Shown here in pieces: positions 18,251-25,447 of a DNA stretch of 36,921 nt (positions within the stretch are counted from its first letter, which is position 1; each line of letters begins with the position of its first letter). The translations under genes were made by a program, and so were the position numbers. Source of the DNA: an uncultured Clostridia bacterium (lineage in GTDB: Bacteria > Bacillota > Clostridia > Christensenellales > UBA1242); contig CALWTI010000007.1 in the NCBI GenBank assembly GCA_944384425.1, positions 1-36,921 on the forward strand. The letters run 5' to 3'. A model generated the notes under the pieces. The model did no database searches. It saw only the letters and a program-made list of their open reading frames with translations, and had not been told where the DNA came from.

Positions 18251-19723
18251 ATGGCAGTAGCGAACGCAAAAACCATGCCACACAGCATCGAGGCTGAGCA
18301 GTCAGTGCTTGCTTGTATGCTTATTGACAACAATGTCGTCACAAAAATCACATCTAGACTTTCATCGTCGGACTTTTATAGTGAGGCACACAAAAGTATA
18401 TATGAGTCTATGATTGAACTCAATAACACAAACCAGCCAATAGATTTTGTTACCGTTGTAGATAGGCTTGAAAAAGACAACACTCTCCCACAAGTTGGTG
18501 GGGCTGACTACATAAACACCTTGACAACTGCACTTCCAAGTGCGGCAAACTTTTCAATCTATGTTGACATTGTCAAAAGAGATAGTCTTCTTCGTGCACT
18601 CATAAGCGTGTCAAACCAAATAGCAGAAACGGCATACTCATCTGATGACGGACAAAAGACGCTTGAATATGCCGAAGGGCTTATATATCAACTAGCAGAA
18701 AAACAACAACAAAGCGACCTTGAACACATTGCCCCAGCGCTTAGCGAAGCGATATCGAACATGGACGAAATTGCCAAAAACGGCGGAAAAATCAAAGGTA
18801 TTTCGTCGGGCATTACAGAGTTTGATAAACTCACAAACGGACTTCAAAACAGCGACCTTATTTTGCTTGCGGCGCGTCCTGGCGTTGGTAAAACTTCTTT
18901 TGCATTAAATATTGCTATAAATGCTTGTCTAACTCAAAACAAAACTTGTGCAATATTCTCACTCGAAATGCCACGTATTCAACTTGCTCAGCGTGCAATA
19001 TGCAGTGTCGCAAAGGTCAGTATGAGCAAAGCCAAAAATGGAACACTCACGGCAGAAGATTGGAAATATATTTGGACAGCAAACAAAAAACTCAGCGAAG
19101 CCAAGATTTATATTGATGACTCTTCAATGAATAGACCAAACGACATCTTGGACAAGTGTCGAAGACTAAAAAGGGAAAAAGGACTTGACATTGTCGTTAT
19201 AGACTATCTTCAACTTATGACAGGAATGACAAAGACCGACAATCGTCAGCAAGAGATAAGCGAAATAACAAGATACTTAAAAATTACGGCAAAAGAGCTC
19301 AATGTGCCAATCATACTTTTGTCTCAGCTTAGCCGTGCCATTGAACAGCGTAAAGACCATAAGCCAATGCTAAGTGACCTTCGTGAGTCAGGCGCAATCG
19401 AACAAGATGCAGATATCGTTCTTTTCATTGATAACCCAGACAAATATAATGATGTTGTTAATCCAAATGAACCAGGAATATGCGAACTTGTCGTTGCAAA
19501 GCATAGAAATGGTGAAACAGGTAATATTAAGATGAGATGGGTGCCAGAGTACACGTTGTTTGTTGACCCAGACAAACGCATCGAAAAGCGTGACTATGGC
19601 GATGCCGTTAAAGTTGTGCCTGACGGTGCATACGGTGGAGAGCCAGAGAGTAGTGACCAAGACCTTAAAGATTTTGACTTTGACGAAGTTGCTACTGCAT
19701 TTAACGACAAAAAAATTGACTAA
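18251..19723 (+). CDS. dnaB: Replicative DNA helicase DnaB
   Basis: 490 residues. The N-terminal helical domain (PHSIEAEQSVLACML) binds primase; a linker (~150-185) leads to the RecA-like motor. Walker A is ARPGVGKTS (208-216), Walker B IVVIDYLQ (314-321), followed by the LSQLSRAIEQR...SDLRESGAIEQDADIV stretch with the arginine finger region typical of DnaB/DnaC(Bsu). It unwinds DNA at the fork as a hexamer. No intein or insertion. Shine-Dalgarno AAAGGGG. dnaB is often next to rplI in Bacillota; here it follows typA and a small membrane gene. Highly confident. Confidence 0.97.
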   Translation: MAVANAKTMPHSIEAEQSVLACMLIDNNVVTKITSRLSSSDFYSEAHKSIYESMIELNNTNQPIDFVTVVDRLEKDNTLPQVGGADYINTLTTALPSAANFSIYVDIVKRDSLLRALISVSNQIAETAYSSDDGQKTLEYAEGLIYQLAEKQQQSDLEHIAPALSEAISNMDEIAKNGGKIKGISSGITEFDKLTNGLQNSDLILLAARPGVGKTSFALNIAINACLTQNKTCAIFSLEMPRIQLAQRAICSVAKVSMSKAKNGTLTAEDWKYIWTANKKLSEAKIYIDDSSMNRPNDILDKCRRLKREKGLDIVVIDYLQLMTGMTKTDNRQQEISEITRYLKITAKELNVPIILLSQLSRAIEQRKDHKPMLSDLRESGAIEQDADIVLFIDNPDKYNDVVNPNEPGICELVVAKHRNGETGNIKMRWVPEYTLFVDPDKRIEKRDYGDAVKVVPDGAYGGEPESSDQDLKDFDFDEVATAFNDKKID

Positions 19724-19738
19724 TTTGTTTAATTCATT

Positions 19739-20437
19739 ATGACAAAAATTCAAATATATAATATTTTAAAAATAAGTTTAATAGCAGTTGCCATCATGTT
19801 TGGTTTTGAACTGCTATTTAGTTTCGACTCAATAACAGACGCCATATCAAGCTATATCGCTAGCATGCATGGCGTCGTTCTTTATTTAATAATATATTTG
19901 ATTATGGTAATTCAAGTTTGCTTTATACCAATTCCTGTGTATGTAGTTGTCAATGCCTGCATACTAATTGAAAGCATAAATTTGTCACTAAACAGCACTG
20001 ACGGTTGGATATTCATTGCAGTTACAATGCTTGCATATATGACGGGAGTTGCCATTGCCTATCTTCTTGGCTTAAAGTTTGGAAGCAAAGCAGTCAAATG
20101 GTGTGCAGGAAGCGACGAGGACTATCAAAAATGGGTCAAAGTCTTTAACACGAAAGGCAAGTGGTATTATGCACTGACCGTACTGTTGCCAGTATTTCCA
20201 GATGACATACTTTGCATTGTCGCTGGGAGCGTAAAAATGAACTTTGGCTTTTTTATGATTGTCAACTTTGTATGTAGATTTATTGGACTAATTGTTATGA
20301 TTTACTCGCTTGGCTTTGCTCAAAGTTTAAATGACGGCGGTTTTCCTTGGACAGTACTGGGCTGGGGAATTGCTCTTGTTTTGAATGTAGTCGCACTTAT
20401 AATTTTAGGAGTAAAAATTCATAAAAAACATTCATAA
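19739..20437 (+). CDS. VTT-domain (TVP38/TMEM64-like, DedA superfamily) membrane protein
   Basis: 232 residues with about six hydrophobic segments. The VTT/SNARE-associated core is recognisable: IPIPVYVVVNA early, GVAIAYLLGLKFGSKAV in the middle and VLLPVFPDDILCIVAGSVKMNFGFFMIVNFVCRFIG, which carries the P-x-x-PxD/C re-entrant loop of the family. Family members act in lipid movement between leaflets (e.g. undecaprenyl phosphate or phospholipid scrambling); the substrate is unknown here. It starts 15 bases after dnaB, without a Shine-Dalgarno. A -10-like TTTAAT lies five bases before the ATG, so it may be read from the dnaB transcript or leaderless. Confidence 0.8.
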   Translation: MTKIQIYNILKISLIAVAIMFGFELLFSFDSITDAISSYIASMHGVVLYLIIYLIMVIQVCFIPIPVYVVVNACILIESINLSLNSTDGWIFIAVTMLAYMTGVAIAYLLGLKFGSKAVKWCAGSDEDYQKWVKVFNTKGKWYYALTVLLPVFPDDILCIVAGSVKMNFGFFMIVNFVCRFIGLIVMIYSLGFAQSLNDGGFPWTVLGWGIALVLNVVALIILGVKIHKKHS

Positions 20438-20447
20438 AAATCAATGT

Positions 20448-20474
20448 TTGATTACTGAATTATTGTGTTATACT
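20448..20474 (+). promoter_or_regulatory. Promoter of the SGNH hydrolase gene
   Basis: Extended -10 TGTTATACT (-10 at 20469-20474) with a candidate -35 TTGATT (20448-20453) at a short 15-base spacing. The start of transcription near 20481 falls after the upstream ATGs at 20476 and 20479, which favours the ATG at 20494 with Shine-Dalgarno GGAG (20485-20488). Confidence 0.55.
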
Positions 20475-20493
20475 AATGATGTTTGGAGAACTT

Positions 20494-23400
20494 ATGAAAA
20501 AACTTTTTTTATTTATCATACCACTTGTTTTATGCACTTTTTTTGCAAGTGCTAAAATTTTGCCAAGCGTGTATGCTCAAACTCCTGCCACTTCACAAAT
20601 AACTTATTTTGCTTTTGGTGACTCAATAAGCGAAGGCACAGTGCTAGAAGAAAATAACTCTTCACACAACACCGAAAACCGTTTTACAAATGTTTTGACT
20701 AGCAATATGGAAGAGCTTGTCGGCAGTGTGGACTATCAAAACTATGCAATAGCAGGTCACAAACTTGAAGATTTTGTAAATGTCTATAATAGTACCGAAA
20801 ATCTTGACACTGCATCTATTGTCACACTTGATATTGGACCAAACAACATATTGGGACCTGCAACTGATACACTTTTGGCAGAAGCAAGCAACATAGGTTC
20901 TTTCATGAATATGGCAAATGAAGAAATTGTAAACTATTTAATGCAAAAAGTTGATGCGGCAATGTCAGAAGGAGCACAGTATTTTGCAGACAATTTTGAA
21001 CAAGACTTTTTGGAATTTTTGTCAAAACTCGACGATAATGCCAATGTCTATGTTATGAACATATATAACCCTTACAAAGAACTATCTCTTCGTTTCAAAG
21101 TAGAAATGCCTCCAATAAATCTAGATATAAATTTGCCTTTTGGGGATAAGACAAACGAGTATTTAAATGAAAATGAAATTTGTATAAACAGCACCATTGA
21201 AAAGGCAATTCAAAGCATAAGCTCAAATCCACAAGTGACACAAAATGTAACACTTGTTGATGTCAAAGGTGCTTTTGAAGATTATTATACCGCTAACGGA
21301 ATTGGCGAATATCGTTCACTTATATTGACAAAAGATGAGGCAATAAATAGTCAAGACGTTCCACTTACTGTTGCTTTAATAGCTAATATAACATATTTAA
21401 TTGACCCACACCCAACAGACAAAGGTCATGCGCTTATCGCACAAACATTTTGGGGCGAAATGAGTGGGGCATGCACACCAGAAAATTTTGAAATAACACA
21501 TGACGATGAAGCACTTTCTCAAAATACAGATCTAATGTACCTTTATGGCGGGAATTTAAATTTGACTTCAACAAACCCACTAATATGGAAGTTTGGTTCT
21601 ATTGTTCAAAGTGGTACAACTTTTAATATACCATTTTCTAGTTTACAGCCAAACACACAAAATAGTTTGAAGATAAATACCTTAAATGGTGACACGGCAT
21701 CTTCTGTTTACTACTCATACAACTTAACTTCCACAATTGACGCGAGTGTCGAAGTTAAGAGTATAGACAAAACTTTCGTTGATATTAACGATTTTTATTG
21801 TTACACAATGTCGGCAAATTTTGAAAATACAAACAACATACCCGATGAACTATTTAGCATTGTTTGGACCATCGATGGTGAAGTGCAAAGTTTATCTACA
21901 AAACAAATTACATACACACCAAGTCGCACAGAGGCAATAGATGTTAGCGTGTCATTGCACTATGACGGACAAGAAGTTGCAAATGCTGCGACAACTTTTG
22001 TTGCAGAGAAAAACCAAACTACAATTTCTGAAATTTCACACAAACAACTTTCTCAGCCAAAACCAAACCAATATCCAAGCTATGAACTTACTGCGACAGT
22101 GATAAATTCAGACAATTTAGAGGTAACGGTTGTTTGGTATTTGGGTAGCCAAAAAATTGGTGAAGGCGAAACAATACAATATCCAGCAACGCAAGACGAT
22201 GTAAATATGTATGCGATTTTAGAGTATAATGGCGAAGAAATTGCTTCATCAAAATACGATTACTCATTTATTGCAAACAAAGGCGGAGATATAAAAGTTT
22301 CACAAATAACATACACCGAAGAAAAAACGCCAGGCGATTATTCAACTTACACATTTACAGCAACAGTGGAAAACCCAGAAAGTTATAATGTCAAAGTCGT
22401 TTGGTATGTGAATAGCGAAAAGGCGAGTGAAGGTATAACATATTTATACACACCAACACAGGACAATGTTAATTTGTATGCAATTTTAGAGTATGAAGGC
22501 GAAGAGATTGCTTCGTCAAAATATGAATATTCATTTGTTGCAAACAAAAGTGCAAATATATTAGTTTCACAAATAACATACACCGAAGAAAAAACTCCTG
22601 GCGAGTACTCAACTTACACATTCACGGCGACGGTAGAAAATCAAGATAATTTTGATGTCACAGTCGCTTGGTATGTGAATAATCAAAAGTTAAGTGAAGA
22701 CGAGGTGTTATCTTACACACCAGAGCAAGAAAATGTAAATATATATGCCATTTTGATGTATAAGGGCGAAGAAGTTGACAAAAGCAAATGCGAGCTTACG
22801 CTTTCTGCAAAAAAGTCAAGTAATGTTACTGTTCAAAATATTCATATAGTTGAAGATAAATTCCCAGGCGATTATTCCACATACACATTGACGGCGACAG
22901 TAGACAATCAAGACGACTTTGATGTCGCTATCGTTTGGACAAAAGGTGATGACACTTTGGGAAGTGGTGAAATAGTTTCTTACAAGCCAGCAAATTCGGG
23001 TGAGCAAACTATTGTTGCATATATTGAGTACAATAACCAGCCACTACCAAACTCACGCTTTGAAAAAACATTTGTTGCAAATCAAAGCGAAACGGCGTAC
23101 GTTTCAGATGTCTTGGTCACAGAGCATAAAAAACCAGGGCAATATTCAGATTACACATTTTTAGCAAATGTTCAAAATGACGAAGGTTTTGATGTTGATA
23201 TTGTTTGGCAAGTTGGAAATACAACACTTAGTTCTCACGAAATTTCAATTACATATACACCAGAAAAAGACGAGAGTAATTTAACTGCATATCTTACATA
23301 TAAAGACCAAAAAATACAAAACAGTGATTTTTCTACAACATTGACTTTCAAGAAAAGTAACAAAGCTTTAATATCAAAAATCACAAAACAAGATATTTTG

Positions 23401-24006
23401 AAAGGGCCAAATGAATTCAATTCACTATTGTTCACGGTGCAAGTTGACAACAAAGATAATTTTGATGTTGTGGTGGTGTGGACAATGGACGGTGAAGTTG
23501 TCGGGCAGGGCGAAACATTTGAATACAACCCACACCAGACAGCCACAAAAAATATACAGGCGTATTTAGTGTTTGAAGGACAAAAAGTTAAAAATAGTGA
23601 AAAAGCATTGTCTTTTGCTACTTTTAAAAATGAAATCTCAATACAAGAAATAGAGGTTGAAGAAATTAAAAGTGGAATAAATCAAATCTATTCTTATACA
23701 TTTACAGCAATGGTCAATAACCCCTACAATTTAATAGGCTATGAAATAAAGTGGTATATTGACGGCGAACTTTTGGGAAGTGGTGACACAATTTCATTTA
23801 CACCAAACACATTAAAAGAAAAAAATGTTTCAGCGCAGTTATTTTTAAACAATCAAACAACGCAAGAGTTAGTTGCCAATTATTCGCTAAAACCTCAAAA
23901 AGACAATTCAATCACTATACTAATTATCGTAAGCATATTTGTCGTAGTTGTTGGAATTGCTATTGCCGTTATATTTATAAGAAAGTATAAAAAAAGTATA
24001 TATTGA
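20494..24006 (+). CDS. Surface SGNH/GDSL hydrolase with eight Ig-like repeats and C-terminal membrane anchor
   Basis: 1170 residues from the ATG at 20494, chosen because GGAG lies 5 bases before it. Signal peptide ~1-28 (MKKLFLFIIPLVLCTFF...VYAQ). Catalytic SGNH domain ~35-325: block I FAFGDSISEG (Ser44), block III DIGPNN (N117/N118) and block V DPHPTDKGH (D304, H306). It should be an esterase or lipase-like enzyme acting outside the cell; substrate unknown. From ~415 to ~1130 come eight repeats of ~89-91 residues with a shared pattern (YSxYTFTATVxN...V.VVWYxxxxxLxxGExxxYTPxxxxxxxxAYLxYxGQ), Ig/FN3-like. Repeats 3 and 4 are nearly identical in DNA with a 267-base period (22297 and 22564). A membrane helix (~1136-1160) and a basic tail (RKYKKSIY) anchor the C-terminus, with no LPXTG. 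Own promoter; separate unit from the VTT gene. Confidence 0.82.
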   Translation: MKKLFLFIIPLVLCTFFASAKILPSVYAQTPATSQITYFAFGDSISEGTVLEENNSSHNTENRFTNVLTSNMEELVGSVDYQNYAIAGHKLEDFVNVYNSTENLDTASIVTLDIGPNNILGPATDTLLAEASNIGSFMNMANEEIVNYLMQKVDAAMSEGAQYFADNFEQDFLEFLSKLDDNANVYVMNIYNPYKELSLRFKVEMPPINLDINLPFGDKTNEYLNENEICINSTIEKAIQSISSNPQVTQNVTLVDVKGAFEDYYTANGIGEYRSLILTKDEAINSQDVPLTVALIANITYLIDPHPTDKGHALIAQTFWGEMSGACTPENFEITHDDEALSQNTDLMYLYGGNLNLTSTNPLIWKFGSIVQSGTTFNIPFSSLQPNTQNSLKINTLNGDTASSVYYSYNLTSTIDASVEVKSIDKTFVDINDFYCYTMSANFENTNNIPDELFSIVWTIDGEVQSLSTKQITYTPSRTEAIDVSVSLHYDGQEVANAATTFVAEKNQTTISEISHKQLSQPKPNQYPSYELTATVINSDNLEVTVVWYLGSQKIGEGETIQYPATQDDVNMYAILEYNGEEIASSKYDYSFIANKGGDIKVSQITYTEEKTPGDYSTYTFTATVENPESYNVKVVWYVNSEKASEGITYLYTPTQDNVNLYAILEYEGEEIASSKYEYSFVANKSANILVSQITYTEEKTPGEYSTYTFTATVENQDNFDVTVAWYVNNQKLSEDEVLSYTPEQENVNIYAILMYKGEEVDKSKCELTLSAKKSSNVTVQNIHIVEDKFPGDYSTYTLTATVDNQDDFDVAIVWTKGDDTLGSGEIVSYKPANSGEQTIVAYIEYNNQPLPNSRFEKTFVANQSETAYVSDVLVTEHKKPGQYSDYTFLANVQNDEGFDVDIVWQVGNTTLSSHEISITYTPEKDESNLTAYLTYKDQKIQNSDFSTTLTFKKSNKALISKITKQDILKGPNEFNSLLFTVQVDNKDNFDVVVVWTMDGEVVGQGETFEYNPHQTATKNIQAYLVFEGQKVKNSEKALSFATFKNEISIQEIEVEEIKSGINQIYSYTFTAMVNNPYNLIGYEIKWYIDGELLGSGDTISFTPNTLKEKNVSAQLFLNNQTTQELVANYSLKPQKDNSITILIIVSIFVVVVGIAIAVIFIRKYKKSIY
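22297..22830 (+). repeat. 267-base tandem coding repeat in the SGNH gene
   Basis: Two adjacent copies start with the same stretch (GTTTCACAAATAACATACAC at 22297 and 22564) and encode VSQITYTEEKTPG[D/E]YSTYTF. The period is exactly 89 codons. The other six copies of the domain are more diverged in DNA, so this pair looks like the youngest duplication. Confidence 0.8.
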
Positions 24007-24009
24007 GTT

Positions 24010-24038
24010 AAAAAATGCTCCAACAGTTTGGAGCATTT
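24010..24038 (+). terminator. Hairpin 1 after SGNH gene (terminator-like)
   Basis: AAATGCTCCAA / TTGGAGCATTT (24013-24023 and 24028-24038), loop CAGT, 4 bases after the stop codon. It is followed by only TTT then CAGACTG, so its U-tract is weak compared with the near-identical hairpin at 24211-24242. Confidence 0.5.
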
Positions 24039-24191
24039 CAGACTGTCGAAAAACGGCGTGACCGAAAAATTTTGCAAAATTTTTCTTGCTTTGTTTACTG
24101 CAAAACGCCCAAAAACAGTCATTTAGGTGCATCTAAACTCCTGCTTTTGGGCATTTTGCGAGCCTCGCCTCACTTGTTTTTCGGCAGTCTG
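24039..24191. repeat. 153-base palindromic (MITE/REP-like) element
   Basis: Terminal inverted repeats of 16 bases, CAGACTGTCGAAAAAC (24039-24054) and GTTTTTCGGCAGTCTG (24176-24191), match apart from one G-T pair. Inside lie a perfect 20-base palindrome (24065-24084) and a second inverted repeat (GCAAAACGCCC... at 24100-24118 with ...GGGCATTTTGC near 24141-24159). A 65-codon open frame here is not convincing. The element sits between two near-identical terminator hairpins. No transposase. Confidence 0.65.
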
Positions 24192-24210
24192 ATTTATTTG
24201 TCTACACACT

Positions 24211-24242
24211 GAAAAATGCTCCAATAGTTTGGAGCATTTTTT
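24211..24242. terminator. Bidirectional terminator, hairpin 2
   Basis: AAAATGCTCCAA / TTGGAGCATTTT with loop TAGT, an A-run before and T6 after. It serves both the plus-strand region from the SGNH gene and the minus-strand gene ending at 24272. It differs from hairpin 1 at one loop base. Confidence 0.8.
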
Positions 24243-24271
24243 AAAACATAATATTTTTTTGTGTTAGTAAG

Positions 24272-24907
24272 TTATTGTATTGTTTCAAAAACTATGTCGA
24301 TATTGTTTAGAAAACTAAATTGTTGGTCAAACTGTTCAAGTTGAAAGACAATGCTTACACAAAGAGTTCCGTCTTTAGGTATGACAATTTGCTCAATATC
24401 AACTGTGTTTTCGTTCGAACCTGTCAAAGTGTTAAGTGGGGCGTCGGCAAGAGCTTCTGGACTCTGGGCTTGCTTATATGAAGTTGTAAATTTCTGGTCA
24501 ATGTCATATGCTATGTTTCTAAATTCAACGCCAAGAGCATTTACATCGTTAAGATTCGTTATGGTGAAAGTGAATGAAATTGTAGTTTGCTCTGATGTGA
24601 AATTTGTTGCACCTAGCTCCCATCTCCAATCTCCACTTGTTTCAATCAATTCTTCATCATCGTATGCGCCAGAATGACTTCTGTTCAACTCCAAATTGAC
24701 TTCGTCATTATATCCTTCTGCAAGTTTAGGTCCTTCATATTTTGCGTTTATTCTAACAAACACATTTTCGTCACCGTTATCAAATGACACGGTGTTTGAC
24801 ACGCCAGAGTAGTCAGTCACAATAGAATACACTCCAAATGTTAGAAGTGCCAAACATAAAATCAGCATGAGTATAACAAGGGAAAGCCTTATATATCTTG
24901 ACTTCAT
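24272..24907 (-). CDS. Signal-anchored small secreted protein, SipW-substrate (TasA/CalY)-like
   Basis: 211 residues. The N-terminus MKSRYIRLSLVILMLILCLALLT is a signal/anchor helix, followed directly by FGVYSIVTDYSGVSNTVSF. In proteins processed by the SipW-type signal peptidase (TasA, camelysin) a similar hydrophobic stretch leads into a beta-rich domain. The rest is beta-strand rich (VFVRINAKYEG, ISFTFTITNLNDVNALGVEF, GTLCVSIVFQLEQFD) and ends without a C-terminal anchor. No SipW or TasA neighbour is in the window, so the comparison is tentative. Clear Shine-Dalgarno AAAGGAG, promoter at 24931-24958, terminator at 24211-24242: a single-gene transcript. Function unknown. Confidence 0.65.
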   Translation of the reverse strand: MKSRYIRLSLVILMLILCLALLTFGVYSIVTDYSGVSNTVSFDNGDENVFVRINAKYEGPKLAEGYNDEVNLELNRSHSGAYDDEELIETSGDWRWELGATNFTSEQTTISFTFTITNLNDVNALGVEFRNIAYDIDQKFTTSYKQAQSPEALADAPLNTLTGSNENTVDIEQIVIPKDGTLCVSIVFQLEQFDQQFSFLNNIDIVFETIQ

Positions 24908-24930
24908 AACAAGCTCCTTTAATTGATTTT

Positions 24931-24958
24931 AGTATAAACCAAACGATAAAAAAAACAA
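24931..24958 (-). promoter_or_regulatory. Promoter of the signal-anchored protein gene
   Basis: Minus strand: -35 TTGTTT (24958-24953), 16-base spacer, -10 TATACT (24936-24931), 23 bases before the ATG at 24907. Confidence 0.5.
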
Positions 24959-24995
24959 AACATTTTTATCATATTAACAAAAATACAAAAAATAG

Positions 24996-25024
24996 TTGCA
25001 AAGAAAAGTTTTGTGTGTTAAAAT
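24996..25024 (+). promoter_or_regulatory. Promoter of rpsT
   Basis: -35 TTGCAA (24996-25001), 17-base spacer, -10 TAAAAT (25019-25024) with TGT before it. The ATG is 34 bases downstream, with Shine-Dalgarno AAAGGAG. Confidence 0.7.
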
Positions 25025-25058
25025 ACCACAGACTAGTTAATAAGGAAAGGAGAAACAA

Positions 25059-25322
25059 ATGCCAAACATCAAATCAGCTATAAAAAGAGTCAATGTAAAC
25101 AAGAAAAAGAATTTAGAAAACAAGTCAATTAAATCTCAAATAAACACTTCAGTTAAAAAGTTTGAAGATGCAGTAAATGCAAAAGATGTTGAAAGTGCAA
25201 CAAAACTTTATGCTGAGGCAGTTTCTGTAATTGATAGTGCAGCAAACAAAAATGTTATCCACAAAAACACTGCATCAAGAAAGAAATCAAGATTGGCTAA
25301 AAAAATTGACGCAATAAGATAA
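25059..25322 (+). CDS. rpsT: 30S ribosomal protein S20
   Basis: 87 residues, the normal S20 length. Begins MPNIKSAIKRVNVNKKKNLEN and continues with lysine-rich helices and the conserved C-terminal HKNTASRKKSRLAKKI. S20 binds 16S rRNA early in 30S assembly. Strong Shine-Dalgarno (AAAGGAGAAAC) and its own promoter and terminator. Monocistronic, as is usual. Confidence 0.97.
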   Translation: MPNIKSAIKRVNVNKKKNLENKSIKSQINTSVKKFEDAVNAKDVESATKLYAEAVSVIDSAANKNVIHKNTASRKKSRLAKKIDAIR

Positions 25323-25343
25323 TTTATGACAGACAAATAAATT

Positions 25344-25371
25344 TACGGCATATTTTGTGCCGTATTTTTTT
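25344..25371 (+). terminator. Terminator of rpsT
   Basis: TACGGCA (25344-25350) / TGCCGTA (25358-25364), loop TATTTTG, followed by T7. Confidence 0.9.
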
Positions 25372-25390
25372 GTTTCACAACATGTGGGTA

Positions 25391-25419
25391 TAGACAAAAT
25401 AAAAGGCGTGTGTTATCAT
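25391..25419 (+). promoter_or_regulatory. Promoter of the M16 peptidase gene
   Basis: -35 TAGACA (25391-25396), 17-base spacer, -10 TATCAT (25414-25419) with TGT before it. The ATG is 28 bases downstream, with Shine-Dalgarno GGGAGAG. Confidence 0.55.
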
Positions 25420-25447
25420 ATATATATTATACATTAGGGAGAGTACT

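Noticed and set aside
20476..20493. Upstream ATG for the SGNH protein (MMFGEL)
   Set aside because: It lies two bases after the -10 box, and the Shine-Dalgarno GGAG is inside this stretch, serving the ATG at 20494.
24015..24212. 65-codon open frame in the palindromic element
   Set aside because: It is made of the hairpins and inverted repeats, has no Shine-Dalgarno and encodes no recognisable domain.
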